In this document: positions 23,047 to 30,424 of the stretch, piece by piece
How positions within the stretch are numbered: position 1 is the first letter of the stretch
Layout of the letters: every line of letters begins with the position of its first letter
Virus record (IMG/VR): IMGVR_UViG_3300037068_000029
Span: 1-32,634 of that record
Strand: one strand, 5' to 3'
Source of the DNA: a virus
Length of the DNA stretch: 32,634 nt
The notes under the pieces: model-generated
Database searches by the model: none
Seen by the model: only the letters and a program-made list of their open reading frames with translations
Told to the model about the DNA's origin: nothing
Position numbers and translations under genes: made by a program

Positions 23047-23539
23047 CAGCCCACTGGAAAGCTATTCCTGCCAGTCGGGCACATGTCTCATCTTCGTCAC
23101 GGTCACCGACCATAAGAGCCATATATGGCGGGTAGTACTCACCCTCGTACTCATGGGTCAGGTCTATCGCCTGCTCAATGATCAGTCCGGGCTTAGGCTT
23201 GCGGCACCAACAGTTAGCCATCTCCAAGTCTTGGGCATCGGGGTGATGCGAGCACCATTGGATCCGATCGAACAGACCACTGCACTGCCTAGCTGTCTCC
23301 ATCATCGCGGCTCTGACCAACTCCGTGGTCACGTACCCGAGCGCGATGCCACCCTGGTTCGAGCACCCGATGATCCTTCCGCCCGCGACTTTCCAACGCC
23401 TCATCATCGTGACTGCATCTGGAAAAACACGAACGTCCTCTGGTCCGTTGACGAACTTGCCGAGAGGATCATCCTTGCCCTCGCGTACTGTCCCATCAAG
23501 ATCGAGACAGAGCAGGGGAACAGCTAGTCGCTCGATCAA
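23018..23539 (-). CDS. HAD-superfamily phosphatase (HAD-IIIA type)
   Basis: I take TTG at 23539, which overlaps the upstream TGA and has GGAAGG upstream, giving 173 residues. HAD motifs are in order: DLDGT with the Asp nucleophile at 13 and Asp15, SNQGG (motif II), then a zinc-loop-like CSHHP...CWCRKPKPG with the motif III Lys, and MVGDRDED (motif IV). This layout is that of the HAD-IIIA group (GmhB, HisB-N and polynucleotide 3'-phosphatase). Sugar or nucleotide phosphate, or a DNA/RNA 3'-phosphate, are candidate substrates. Confidence 0.85.
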   Translation of the reverse strand: MIERLAVPLLCLDLDGTVREGKDDPLGKFVNGPEDVRVFPDAVTMMRRWKVAGGRIIGCSNQGGIALGYVTTELVRAAMMETARQCSGLFDRIQWCSHHPDAQDLEMANCWCRKPKPGLIIEQAIDLTHEYEGEYYPPYMALMVGDRDEDETCARLAGIAFQWADEWRSMAHA

Positions 23540-23730
23540 TTGATGTTCACCTTCCGCATTTCGCCATTTACGACAGCCCACATCCTATAAGGGTACCGAC
23601 CGTGCTCATCGTAGAACTTCTTGGCCACGGCGGTCATGTAGGCGAAGTCCCTGTACAAGTACGGGTACAACTTACCGCGCTCGTTGAACAGGACACCCCA
23701 GTGGTATTTGTCTGTTTGTTCCTCTGTCAC
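23536..23730 (-). CDS. Small unknown protein, probably leaderless
   Basis: The product is 64 residues from GTG 23730, beginning MTEEQTDKYHWGVLFNERGK. It is aromatic- and charge-rich (KLYPYLYRDFAYMTAVAKKF). The -10 box TAGAGT ends seven bases before this start codon, so the mRNA should begin at or near the GTG. This is the first gene of the minus-strand operon that includes the HAD gene. The function is unknown. Confidence 0.65.
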   Translation of the reverse strand: MTEEQTDKYHWGVLFNERGKLYPYLYRDFAYMTAVAKKFYDEHGRYPYRMWAVVNGEMRKVNIN

Positions 23731-23807
23731 GGACTCCACTCTAGCACAACCTAGAGAGACATCAAGCCCCCTTGCGGACAACCGACACGGGACGTAGGAT
23801 GGCAGAC
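23731..23807. promoter_or_regulatory. Divergent leaderless promoter pair
   Basis: Minus strand: TTGATG (23760-23765), 16 bases, TAGAGT (23738-23743), 7 bases, GTG at 23730. Plus strand: TTGCGG (23772-23777), 17 bases, TAGGAT (23795-23800), 7 bases, ATG at 23808. The two -35 boxes are only six bases apart, so polymerases would compete. The minus spacer holds CTCTCTAGGTT, shared with the promoter at 17676. Confidence 0.75.
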
Positions 23808-23993
23808 ATGGCATGGCTTAACAAGATCGACACCCACGTGTGCTGTCCGCCACGCGAGGAGATCGTTGATGGGCTGGTGGCCGAAGACAGCAGATGGCAA
23901 TGCGATGATCCAGGGTGCCGAAAAGTCTGGAAAGTCAAAGGCAGCAAGTGGGACGGTTGGCAGTTCGTGGAGGTAGGGGGAAATGGGAGATGA
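23808..23993 (+). CDS. Small Cys-containing protein, first gene of plus operon
   Basis: I choose ATG 23808, seven bases after the -10 box, giving 61 residues; ATG 23799 overlaps the -10. The protein has CCPPREE and CDDPGCRKVW with nearby Trp and Lys, a probable zinc-ribbon-like unit, and a Gly-rich end. It heads the plus-strand operon. The function is unknown; a small nucleic-acid-binding adaptor would fit. Confidence 0.65.
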   Translation: MAWLNKIDTHVCCPPREEIVDGLVAEDSRWQCDDPGCRKVWKVKGSKWDGWQFVEVGGNGR

Positions 23994-24189
23994 GTGCCCC
24001 TCGGGCAAGATCGCTTACGCCTCCCCTCAGGATGCCTGGGTAGCTGTAAATAGGATCCGTCGTCGCTCCTCAAAGTCTCTGACCGGCGACACAAACAGGA
24101 GAAAACCACAGAGACCACACAAATGTGACGACTGTGGACTTTGGCATACAACATCTAATCCGGGCAAGAAGCCAGCGGACAGAAAGTAG
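23983..24189 (+). CDS. Small basic zinc-finger-like protein
   Basis: The 68-residue product starts at ATG 23983, right after a GGTAGGGGG ribosome site within the last codons of the first gene. It starts GDECPSGKIAYASPQDAWVA, has a basic middle (RIRRRSSKS) and a CDDCGLWHTT motif. This Cys-X2-Cys...WH pattern is common in small actinophage proteins. The basic charge suggests nucleic acid binding. Confidence 0.75.
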   Translation: MGDECPSGKIAYASPQDAWVAVNRIRRRSSKSLTGDTNRRKPQRPHKCDDCGLWHTTSNPGKKPADRK

Positions 24190-24395
24190 TGGTGCGCATG
24201 ACCAAGATGAAGATGCCAACCGAGGAAGATGAGCTACTAACGCCAGGAGAAGTCGCAAGTCTCTTCAAAGTTGATCCGAAGACTGTGACTCGCTGGGCTC
24301 ACACCGGTAAGCTTCCTTCCATCACTACACCTGGCGGACACAAGCGCTTCCGTAGATCAGTCGTCAAGAAGTTTCTTGAATCTGATGATGATTAA
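24189..24395 (+). CDS. bldC-like: BldC-like MerR-family DNA-binding regulator
   Basis: The 68-residue product closely resembles Streptomyces BldC over its DNA-binding domain: LLTPGEVASLFKVDPKTVTR with WAHTGKLPSITTPGGHKRFR following. BldC is a small MerR-like protein that binds head-to-tail on direct repeats and controls the onset of development. The key helix (DPKTVTRWA) and the GGH(K/R)R(F/Y)R wing are intact, and the length matches the host protein. The start could be GTG 24189 or ATG 24198; neither has a strong ribosome site, so coupling to the previous stop is likely. A phage copy could redirect host developmental genes or serve as a phage regulator. Confidence 0.9.
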   Translation: MVRMTKMKMPTEEDELLTPGEVASLFKVDPKTVTRWAHTGKLPSITTPGGHKRFRRSVVKKFLESDDD

Positions 24396-24720
24396 AGGCC
24401 ATGGAGCCGGCAAGATCTACGGTCGCGAAAGCATAAGACCATACGTTGAGATGTGGGAGCAACCACTATCTCGATGGTTGATAGCTCATCTCTATCATCT
24501 GTGGGAGCAAAGAACCTGGAAGCTCCTAAGAAAGATAGAGCCGCTGCACGAGACATTCTTCAACAGAAATGATGATGAGATTTTCATTCCTTTGACCAAC
24601 AGACAAGACCTCAGATGTGCCGATCTGCACGAACGAGGGAAGAAACATCTCATCATGCTTCACATCACAGAAGAACAATACAACACCATCACTGGGAAGA
24701 ACAATGAGGTTCCGACGTAA
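24385..24720 (+). CDS. Unknown protein in plus operon
   Basis: The product is 111 residues from ATG 24385 (a second ATG at 24388 is equally placed), overlapping the end of the BldC-like gene. It is basic and aromatic-rich, with a Trp/Leu/His-rich helix (WLIAHLYHLWEQRTWKLLRK) and a C-terminal NRQDLRCADLHERGKKHLIM. One Cys only, no known motif. It is co-translated with its neighbours. Confidence 0.6.
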   Translation: MMIKGHGAGKIYGRESIRPYVEMWEQPLSRWLIAHLYHLWEQRTWKLLRKIEPLHETFFNRNDDEIFIPLTNRQDLRCADLHERGKKHLIMLHITEEQYNTITGKNNEVPT

Positions 24721-24853
24721 GTGTTGGCATCTTTGGGGTCTCTGGTTTTACGTATTTAATGACGGAAGCGATCTCCAATGGAAGAGATGCCTGAAGTGCG
24801 ACAAGAGAAAGATCAGAAGAGTTCCTAGATACATCAAGAGGGTGATGGTATGA
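24704..24853 (+). CDS. 49-residue basic Cys/Trp protein
   Basis: A short frame from ATG 24704, inside the end of the previous gene, to the TGA overlapped by the next start. The 49 residues begin MRFRRKCWHLWGLWFYVFND and include CLKCDKRKIRRV, so a Cys pair (with the first Cys and a His) may bind zinc. Strongly basic. Chain overlaps on both sides (17 and 4 bases) support it. Confidence 0.65.
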   Translation: MRFRRKCWHLWGLWFYVFNDGSDLQWKRCLKCDKRKIRRVPRYIKRVMV

Positions 24854-25104
24854 CGGGCACAATTAGCAGGACGCCATGTCCTCAGTGCAAAGAGGTTGGC
24901 GGACTGTTTATGAGTGCCCAACTGGTAGCTCAACCTCTGGGAACTTGGAGCTTGTCTGGTGGCCAGATCAAGACTCCAGCCGTCATCAAGCCATACCTCA
25001 AGTGTGCCAACTGCTCATTCAGCCTCGCGGGAGAGTTCGATGGAGAACACCACGCAACCTTCGCACCATCACAGCACACCGAGGATGCACCAGCGGCCGG
25101 GTGA
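24850..25104 (+). CDS. Zinc-ribbon-like protein
   Basis: The 84-residue product starts at ATG 24850 in an ATGA overlap. It has CPQCKEVGG near the N-terminus and CANCSFSLAGEF about 45 residues later, the two halves of a zinc ribbon. The tail is His/Ala/Pro-rich and disordered. Such ribbons often contact nucleic acid or polymerase; nothing more can be said. Confidence 0.7.
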   Translation: MTGTISRTPCPQCKEVGGLFMSAQLVAQPLGTWSLSGGQIKTPAVIKPYLKCANCSFSLAGEFDGEHHATFAPSQHTEDAPAAG

Positions 25105-25462
25105 TCCTGCCTACGTGCTCCTGGACGGTGGACACACCAGCGTTCAGGTAGTGCACCGCAAGGGCTGCTACATCTGCGAAGACAGAGAGTTCGCTCGGAT
25201 GGGCTTGCCTCTGTGCAAGCGATGCTGCCAGTGTGCGGCCAAAGGCAAAGACGGTCACATGCCGGCAGATAGCTATGTCTGCGATGACTGTCAGCACGAT
25301 ATGTGCGAAGCTTGCCTCGAACTACCACCGCAAGAAGCTGAGATCTGTACCTGCGACACGCCATGCTGTGAGGCTGATGTCGGTGTGGGCATCATGACTT
25401 GCGGAGAGCAACACTGCCCGACTCACGGACTACCTGAAGGACAGCCGCCAGGCTGGAAGTGA
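25040..25462 (+). CDS. Cys-rich multi-zinc protein
   Basis: From ATG 25040 (GGGAG six bases upstream) the product is 140 residues and overlaps the previous gene by 65 bases; ATG 25085 would give 125 residues with a weak site. Past a short disordered start it has clusters CYICEDREF, CKRCCQCAAKGKDGH, CDDCQHDMCEACLE, CTCDTPCCEADVG and CGEQHCPTHG, about twenty Cys and His in a RING/treble-clef-like spacing. It is the last gene of the plus operon, followed by a terminator. It may be a multi-zinc scaffold or adaptor; the family is not recognised. Confidence 0.7.
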   Translation: MENTTQPSHHHSTPRMHQRPGDPAYVLLDGGHTSVQVVHRKGCYICEDREFARMGLPLCKRCCQCAAKGKDGHMPADSYVCDDCQHDMCEACLELPPQEAEICTCDTPCCEADVGVGIMTCGEQHCPTHGLPEGQPPGWK

Positions 25463-25499
25463 CCGCGTCCGGCCCGCCATATCACGGACGTAGGAAAGG

Positions 25500-25537
25500 C
25501 AGAACCCCTCTGGAGCAGCGACTTCAGAGGGGTTCTG
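25500..25537. terminator. Bidirectional terminator
   Basis: A 13-bp perfect stem (CAGAACCCCTCTG and complement) with a 12-base loop lies between the convergent genes ending at 25462 (+) and 25567 (-). On the plus strand it is followed by TCTACTC, and on the minus strand by CCTTTCC. Confidence 0.85.
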
Positions 25538-25566
25538 TCTACTCAGGTGTGACCCTAGAGAGACCT

Positions 25567-26664
25567 CTACTCTACAGGAGGTTGGGGCTTCGTGTCACCT
25601 TCACTAACGGGCGGAATTTCATCTGTGCTCTGAGTTTCCAGAGTAGTCTCTCCCGCGTGCCCTCCTAGGGCAGGATCGTAGTAGCCAGCCTTCGGATTAT
25701 AGTCATAGACGTTGTAATCGTCATCGCCAACTGCCGACATAGTTGTAGTCTCGCTGTTGTCAACTGAGTGAGCAGCTTGGTACTTCCTGCGCCTTCTAAT
25801 CCCAGCGATAGCCCAAATCATCAGGCCGACACCAGAGATGAAAGCTAGGAGTCCGCCCCACCCGACTGCCGACATCCCTTTGTTGACCATAATCGGAGTG
25901 GGCTCAGGAGTCAGATGGAAGGTCGGCTGAGTCGAGTCGTCGATGGAAACAGTTGGCTGATCCGACGAAGCATGACTCAAAGCAGGATCGCTCTGGCTAG
26001 GGCTCGGTGTCTCCGTCACTATCTTGATCACTGTCTTCGTCGGTCCCGGCACTGGGCTCGGACTCGCTGCTATCGAGCACAACAGCCTGTAGACAGTTGT
26101 CATGAAGCTGATCGAAGTCACAAGACTCACAGCGGTCCCAGGAGGGCTGTTCGTATAACCAACACCGAAAGACCGGCCGTGGATACTGAGACTGTGATCC
26201 TGTAAAAGTTTCTTTGGATCTGTCCCCGTGTAAGTGTTCGAATCCCCTATTGGCTTTACTTCCCATTGCTTTGTCGTTCCATCGTCATACCATCTCAATG
26301 TTGCATACCCAGCAAAATTTGGATCATCCCAGACCTCAATGCTGAAAAAGTCTGGAAGGTCTGGCGCTGGAGAGCCAGGAAAAGTGGTGTAGATTCCAGC
26401 CGCTAGATCAGGAGTCACCTGGAAGTCTAACACACGATGAATCAGATCTTTGGGGTAAAAGAGCAATCCATCTCTAGTAGGAAGAGGTCTGCGGTCTCCC
26501 TGTTTGGGGTCTGCCCCAGCTTCATCTGAATTTACATACCAGGTATTACTATCTCCACACACGGTCACATATATCGGTCCAGCAGCAGCCTGAGCAGGGC
26601 TTGCCAGTACCAGAGTCCCACCAGCCACGACGGCAAAAGAGAAGAAGGCATATAGCAGTTTCAC
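25567..26664 (-). CDS. Secreted type I membrane protein with Pro/Ser/Thr stalk
   Basis: The 365-residue product starts with GTG 26664, overlapping the upstream TGA. It has a signal peptide (1-26, ending SPAQA), an extracellular domain (~30-200, with Cys36 and Cys196 perhaps in a disulfide), and a Pro/Ser/Thr-rich stalk (200-260). A membrane helix (266-288) follows, with an RRRRK stop-transfer, then a Tyr/Asp-rich cytosolic tail of ~70 residues. It would be displayed on the infected cell. Superinfection exclusion, adhesion or a wall-located signal receptor are possible. No family is recognised. Confidence 0.75.
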   Translation of the reverse strand: MKLLYAFFSFAVVAGGTLVLASPAQAAAGPIYVTVCGDSNTWYVNSDEAGADPKQGDRRPLPTRDGLLFYPKDLIHRVLDFQVTPDLAAGIYTTFPGSPAPDLPDFFSIEVWDDPNFAGYATLRWYDDGTTKQWEVKPIGDSNTYTGTDPKKLLQDHSLSIHGRSFGVGYTNSPPGTAVSLVTSISFMTTVYRLLCSIAASPSPVPGPTKTVIKIVTETPSPSQSDPALSHASSDQPTVSIDDSTQPTFHLTPEPTPIMVNKGMSAVGWGGLLAFISGVGLMIWAIAGIRRRRKYQAAHSVDNSETTTMSAVGDDDYNVYDYNPKAGYYDPALGGHAGETTLETQSTDEIPPVSEGDTKPQPPVE

Positions 26665-27200
26665 GCTCTTGGTCTCCCCATCCCGTAATGCTCTCTGATC
26701 TTCTGAGCCACGCCTCGGTTGGTGATGCTATCGCCTCCTGGTCCCCTCAGGAGCGCTGATCTGACACCCATCACAGCATCCGAGCCAACCATGGCGTACG
26801 GGTCTGTAGCAACTTGAGCACCGGGCGTCTTGGTCGGATCGACCAGGAACTTCTGCACGTGCTTGTCCCACTCTTCCCTCGGCAATGAGTCATCCCGTGG
26901 ACTTGGGTCAAACACGGGATAATCCCAGCTACGGAATCTCCGCTGGTGCCGAGCATACTCTCTATCGAGAAGTTGACCTACGTTCGTAGGATCGTCCGGC
27001 TCTGGTGGTGGTTCGGCCCAATTTCTATCGATGATCTCGTTCTCTAGCCGACGTTGCTCCCACTCGTGCCTACGACGCATCTGCTCTTGCCGGTAAGGCA
27101 GCGGAGGAGTGGGGTCAGAACCGCGCCCACTTGGGCCACGCCTCTTGGCTATGATCCTCCCAGCTATAAGCCAGATCGAATCCCCCGCTCGAATGATCAT
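26661..27200 (-). CDS. Unknown Arg/Pro-rich protein
   Basis: The 179-residue product starts at ATG 27200, overlapping the previous stop. The first ~20 residues are moderately hydrophobic (IIRAGDSIWLIAGRIIAKRR) and then very charged and Arg/Pro-rich (RQEQMRRRHEWEQRRLENEI). The C-terminal 60 residues (DPYAMVGSDAVMGVRSALLR) are Gly-rich. It may be membrane-associated. It lies directly before the secreted protein gene and is coupled with it. Confidence 0.6.
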   Translation of the reverse strand: MIIRAGDSIWLIAGRIIAKRRGPSGRGSDPTPPLPYRQEQMRRRHEWEQRRLENEIIDRNWAEPPPEPDDPTNVGQLLDREYARHQRRFRSWDYPVFDPSPRDDSLPREEWDKHVQKFLVDPTKTPGAQVATDPYAMVGSDAVMGVRSALLRGPGGDSITNRGVAQKIREHYGMGRPRA

Positions 27201-27676
27201 TTGCCTATCAACCTGCCCATGGCGTTCTTGAATCGCTCATGCTGCTTGTCTAGCTCTTCAGGTGTGTTGCCAGTCCAGAGAGACATAGTGTGAAGTCTAC
27301 CGTCTCGGTCCAAGTGATGGTAGCTAAGCTCGTATCTCCTAGGACCCTTGCCAGTTGGCTCTCTGGTCCCTTCATCAACCTTATGATTCACATGGACTGT
27401 GAACTCGTGGTAGCCATCTCCGTTTAGGAGTGCACCAGTCTCCTTGTGGAACTTTGGCTCTTGATTGTTGATGGTCTTTGGACCTAGATCCTTAGAGAGG
27501 TCTCTGGTATAGGTTGCTCTGCCATTGGCATAAGCTGTCTGCGCTGGAGTAGGAGGTTTCTCAAAGTTGAAACCTTCTTGACTTATGAACTGACCAAATC
27601 TGTTTCCAGCGGCCTCTGTCCAAATAGAAGCCTCAGCAATCAGCTTGATCTCGTCTGCACCGAATACCTGAGGCAT
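27197..27676 (-). CDS. Unknown protein after lysis cassette
   Basis: The 159-residue product starts at ATG 27676, with an AGGAG ribosome site. It has an N-terminal helix (GADEIKLIAEASIWTEAAGN), a polar middle and a beta-rich section (YHEFTVHVNHKVDEGTREPT) that ends in a helix. No known motif. It is the first gene of a three-gene chain (27676 to 25567) that follows a hairpin. Confidence 0.6.
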   Translation of the reverse strand: MPQVFGADEIKLIAEASIWTEAAGNRFGQFISQEGFNFEKPPTPAQTAYANGRATYTRDLSKDLGPKTINNQEPKFHKETGALLNGDGYHEFTVHVNHKVDEGTREPTGKGPRRYELSYHHLDRDGRLHTMSLWTGNTPEELDKQHERFKNAMGRLIGK

Positions 27677-27712
27677 CTCGTTCTCCTAGCAGCGCCGTCA
27701 CCAAATAGAACA

Positions 27713-27751
27713 GAGTTGGCCACTCCCTTGGTTAGTGAGAGTGGCCAACTC
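27713..27751 (-). terminator. Hairpin terminator after the lysis operon
   Basis: A perfect 13-bp stem (GAGTTGGCCACTC and complement) with a 13-base loop lies in the gap between the stop at 27774 and the start at 27676. On the minus-strand RNA it is followed by TGTTCTATTTGG, a weak U-rich run. Confidence 0.75.
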
Positions 27752-27773
27752 ATTACCCGCTGCCTGACGGGAG

Positions 27774-28163
27774 CTACTGCGTATAGTCTTCGACGCAGAA
27801 GTTGTCGAACTTCTTGTAGGCGTCGATATACGTTTCTTTCCTGTCCCCGTTATAGGTAACTTCGTAGTACATGCCATCTGGAAGATTGGTGCTGATCAGG
27901 CACTTCCAGTTCTGAAGCACCTTAGCGAACCAGACCACGTACACGTCATCAATTGAGAACGTGTCTCGTGCAGTATCAGTCTTCTCCAGTCTCGGGTATA
28001 CGTAGTCGTATACCAGGTTTCTGGCTCTGTGCTGATAGTCGCCCGTGCGCGGGACCTTTCTCTTTGGCCTCCCCATGGCCACCCCGAAGTCAGGATCGTT
28101 AGCCGCCCGATCCACAACCTCTGCAATTTCAGGAGGTAGCTCATCCATCTCACTGAACTTCAT
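27774..28163 (-). CDS. Conserved phage protein, DUF6275-like
   Basis: The 129-residue product has the pattern of a family common in actinophages and other phages that I recall as DUF6275: DVYVVWFAKVLQNWKCLIST followed by DGMYYEVTYNGDRKETYIDA and a YKKFDN end. The N-terminal half is helical and basic (RKVPRTGDYQHRARNLVYDY). Its role is unknown. It follows the endolysin gene at 11 bases and precedes a terminator, so it is the last gene of the lysis transcription unit. Confidence 0.75.
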   Translation of the reverse strand: MKFSEMDELPPEIAEVVDRAANDPDFGVAMGRPKRKVPRTGDYQHRARNLVYDYVYPRLEKTDTARDTFSIDDVYVVWFAKVLQNWKCLISTNLPDGMYYEVTYNGDRKETYIDAYKKFDNFCVEDYTQ

Positions 28164-28174
28164 GAGGCTAGAGT

Positions 28175-29389
28175 CTAGTCACCACGTCCAGTGTTCTGAA
28201 CTGGGGTGACCACCGGGTTCTGGATCAAGAGAGTTGCTCCATCCGCCAGGACAGCAGCGTCGCCCTTGTCGCCCTTCTGGCCGTCCATGCCGTCCTCTCC
28301 AGGAGGACCCTCTGGGCCTTCAGGACCGACCGGACCTGGCTCACCGTCGTGGCCATCGATGCCGTCGACACCATCGGCTCCAGGAGGACCGGCAGGACCC
28401 TCTGGGCCGGCAGGACCAGGCTCGCCTGGCATACCCTGAGGTCCGGGAGGACCAGCGGGACCGGCTGGGCCAGGAGTTCCGCCAGAGCTTGTCGCACGGT
28501 TGGTAGCCACGAACGAAGCGTCGCCAGTCGAGAGCGTGTGTCCATCCCCGTAGCCCACGAGAGCTACGAACATGGCCGCTGTCTCGTTGCCGTAACCGCC
28601 ATCAGGACCGTACTGAGGAAGGCTGCCACCGTGGGCCAGACCCCAGTTCTGCCACTGCATGACCAGTGCCTTCTTACCGTTCGCCGGCCCATCGCCGTAG
28701 CTAACGATGATCACGTCCCCGTCTCCTCCTCCTGTATTTCCAGTGATGAACAAACGAAGGTCTGTCATCGTGCCACGGAATGCGTTCCCATCACAGGTGT
28801 GCTGAGAACCGATGATTACGTCAGAACTGAACTGAAGGAACACTGGGGTGCGACCGGAGTAAGCATGCCAGCGAGATGAGCCATCGCCAGGATACAACTG
28901 CTGGAGCGTCCCAACTCCATTCACATAATTGCTGGCCCAGAGTGGATCAGGCTGTGGGATGTTTCCGTTGTATGCCCACTCGGGAGCGTAGTGAACGACT
29001 CTTCGACCAGTACGACGAACAAGCTCGGCGCAAGTATCTGCGCCACGCTGAGCTGTCACTTGATCGTAAGACCACTTTTCGGTGTCTACCTGGAAGAAGA
29101 ATCCTGGGTAAGACGACCACCATGGAGTTTGTTCGTTCACGTACGCAAGGAAGTAATCCACCTGTGCTGATACAGACGGGCCAGAACGCGGCACTATATA
29201 CGCACCAAGGAACTCGATCCCCGCTGCCTTCGCTCTGTTCAGAGCATCCCCGTAGTGCACGTGCTTCACGTTCGTGCTCTCGGTGGCCTTGTACGTGAAA
29301 AAATCGACCCCAGCGTTCTTGGCAGCATTGAGATCCATAGGACCACGAGGCCAGTCGTAATCGCTAGCGTCCCACCCGAATATGGTCAT
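28175..29389 (-). CDS. GH25-type endolysin with collagen-like tail
   Basis: The 404-residue product has a GH25 muramidase domain (1-~215) with Asp7 (GWDAS), TYKATE at 32-37, and the catalytic pair Asp102 and Glu104 in VDTEKW; GH25 enzymes cut glycan strands. There is then a ~70-residue domain ([20 protein letters not shown] and following) that looks like a wall-binding or chitosanase-like repeat. It ends with 24 uninterrupted Gly-X-Y triplets (305-377) and a 27-residue tail. Collagen-like repeats are usual in phage tail proteins, not in endolysins. It sits directly after the holin gene, which supports the lysis role. No signal peptide is visible, so it depends on the holin. Confidence 0.85.
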   Translation of the reverse strand: MTIFGWDASDYDWPRGPMDLNAAKNAGVDFFTYKATESTNVKHVHYGDALNRAKAAGIEFLGAYIVPRSGPSVSAQVDYFLAYVNEQTPWWSSYPGFFFQVDTEKWSYDQVTAQRGADTCAELVRRTGRRVVHYAPEWAYNGNIPQPDPLWASNYVNGVGTLQQLYPGDGSSRWHAYSGRTPVFLQFSSDVIIGSQHTCDGNAFRGTMTDLRLFITGNTGGGDGDVIIVSYGDGPANGKKALVMQWQNWGLAHGGSLPQYGPDGGYGNETAAMFVALVGYGDGHTLSTGDASFVATNRATSSGGTPGPAGPAGPPGPQGMPGEPGPAGPEGPAGPPGADGVDGIDGHDGEPGPVGPEGPEGPPGEDGMDGQKGDKGDAAVLADGATLLIQNPVVTPVQNTGRGD

Positions 29390-29438
29390 CTATCTGCCAC
29401 TTCCTCGACGATAGGGTAGAGCCTATCGCAAGATCTCG

Positions 29439-29783
29439 TCACCCGAAATGCTTCCCGTTGCTCTGGCCTGGAATTCCACCAAGTGGAGGCGCAACAGGCT
29501 TGGGGAAGATGTTGAAGAACTGCTCGATCAAACCGGCGATGTCAGAGTTCTTCCACCATGTGTGGTAGGCCACCTGAGAAGCAGCGAAGACAATGCTGAT
29601 CGCCTGAAGCCAGCTTGCTCCCGTAAAGCTACCAGCAAGCAAAGCAGTGATCGTGCCAACAACCACAGAAGCCAGTAGGGCAACGATGCCCTTTACCCAA
29701 GACTTCCACTCCGAGCGGTTGATGATGGCAACGAGGGCCGGTAGGACGAAACCCACCAGAGCGGCCCATGTGTTAGTTGTCAT
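29439..29783 (-). CDS. Putative holin
   Basis: The 114-residue product has two to three hydrophobic helices (TWAALVGFVLPALVAIINRS; a central IVALLASVVVGTITALLAGS; and a third around AISIVFAASQVAYH) and a short soluble C-terminus. Size, helix number and position immediately before the endolysin fit a class I/II holin that opens the membrane for the enzyme. It overlaps the gene before it by 11 bases. Confidence 0.8.
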   Translation of the reverse strand: MTTNTWAALVGFVLPALVAIINRSEWKSWVKGIVALLASVVVGTITALLAGSFTGASWLQAISIVFAASQVAYHTWWKNSDIAGLIEQFFNIFPKPVAPPLGGIPGQSNGKHFG

Positions 29784-30171
29784 TTTTCATTGCCTCCTTG
29801 GACTCCCGCGCCTTTTCTTTTTCAGCCAAATCAATAGCAACTTCTTCGGGATTGTTCGCCCTAGAGGAATAAACTGCTTCCTTTAGCAGGACCAACTGTA
29901 GTAGCCCGAAGAAGACTAGCGGAAGGAAAGCCGAGATCAACATTACTTCAGCTACGAACACATTGAAGTACTTGCCGAACCACAAGAAGCAAAGATAGAT
30001 AGACAAAAGTACTATATGAACCCAGGATCCTAGCTGAGCCAGACGACCGTATGAGTTCTTTACCCAGCTAGGAATCCATTTCCAGTACAGCATGGTAAAG
30101 AGGATTTGAAGCACTAGGGCTACGATAAGAACCAGACTGAATATCCAATCGAATACAGTCGCACTCACCAC
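29773..30171 (-). CDS. Membrane protein in lysis cassette
   Basis: The 132-residue product starts with GTG 30171 and shows three membrane helices (VFDWIFSLVLIVALVLQILF, one near LGSWVHIVLLSIYLCFLWFG, and one near LISAFLPLVFFGLLQLVLL). A charged, coiled-coil-like tail follows (EKEKARESKEAMKNDN). It may be a second holin, an antiholin or a lysis regulator, since it directly precedes the holin gene. Confidence 0.7.
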   Translation of the reverse strand: MVSATVFDWIFSLVLIVALVLQILFTMLYWKWIPSWVKNSYGRLAQLGSWVHIVLLSIYLCFLWFGKYFNVFVAEVMLISAFLPLVFFGLLQLVLLKEAVYSSRANNPEEVAIDLAEKEKARESKEAMKNDN

Positions 30172-30419
30172 TTGCCCCCGAACGCTTTTCTCAAGGACTC
30201 TCCATAATGATTCCTGCCATCAAGCTGTCTCAGTCGTACTATCGTAGCAGCTACTTCTTTTCTAACTTCGCGCTCTTCTTCTGTCCTAGCCTCGATGTCG
30301 GCTTTCACAGCTTCTATCTCTGATCTATCGCCAGAGACAAGATCATCTTCGCTAGGCAGAATGTCGCTCAGTCGACCCCTCTTAAGTAACTGCTTGTGAA
30401 TGTACGACATGAGACCCAT
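30165..30419 (-). CDS. Small coiled-coil protein in lysis cassette
   Basis: The 84-residue product is charged and mostly helical (EIEAVKADIEARTEEEREVR) with a basic C-terminus. It has no membrane segment. It overlaps the next gene by 7 bases and lies 5 bases after the one before. Function unknown; it may work with the neighbouring membrane proteins. Confidence 0.6.
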   Translation of the reverse strand: MGLMSYIHKQLLKRGRLSDILPSEDDLVSGDRSEIEAVKADIEARTEEEREVRKEVAATIVRLRQLDGRNHYGESLRKAFGGKW

Positions 30420-30424
30420 CTCTG

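Noticed and set aside
26230-26262. tRNA T-arm-like GTTCGAATCCCC on the plus strand
   Set aside because: No acceptor, D or anticodon stems fold around it; it lies within the coding sequence of the secreted membrane protein.
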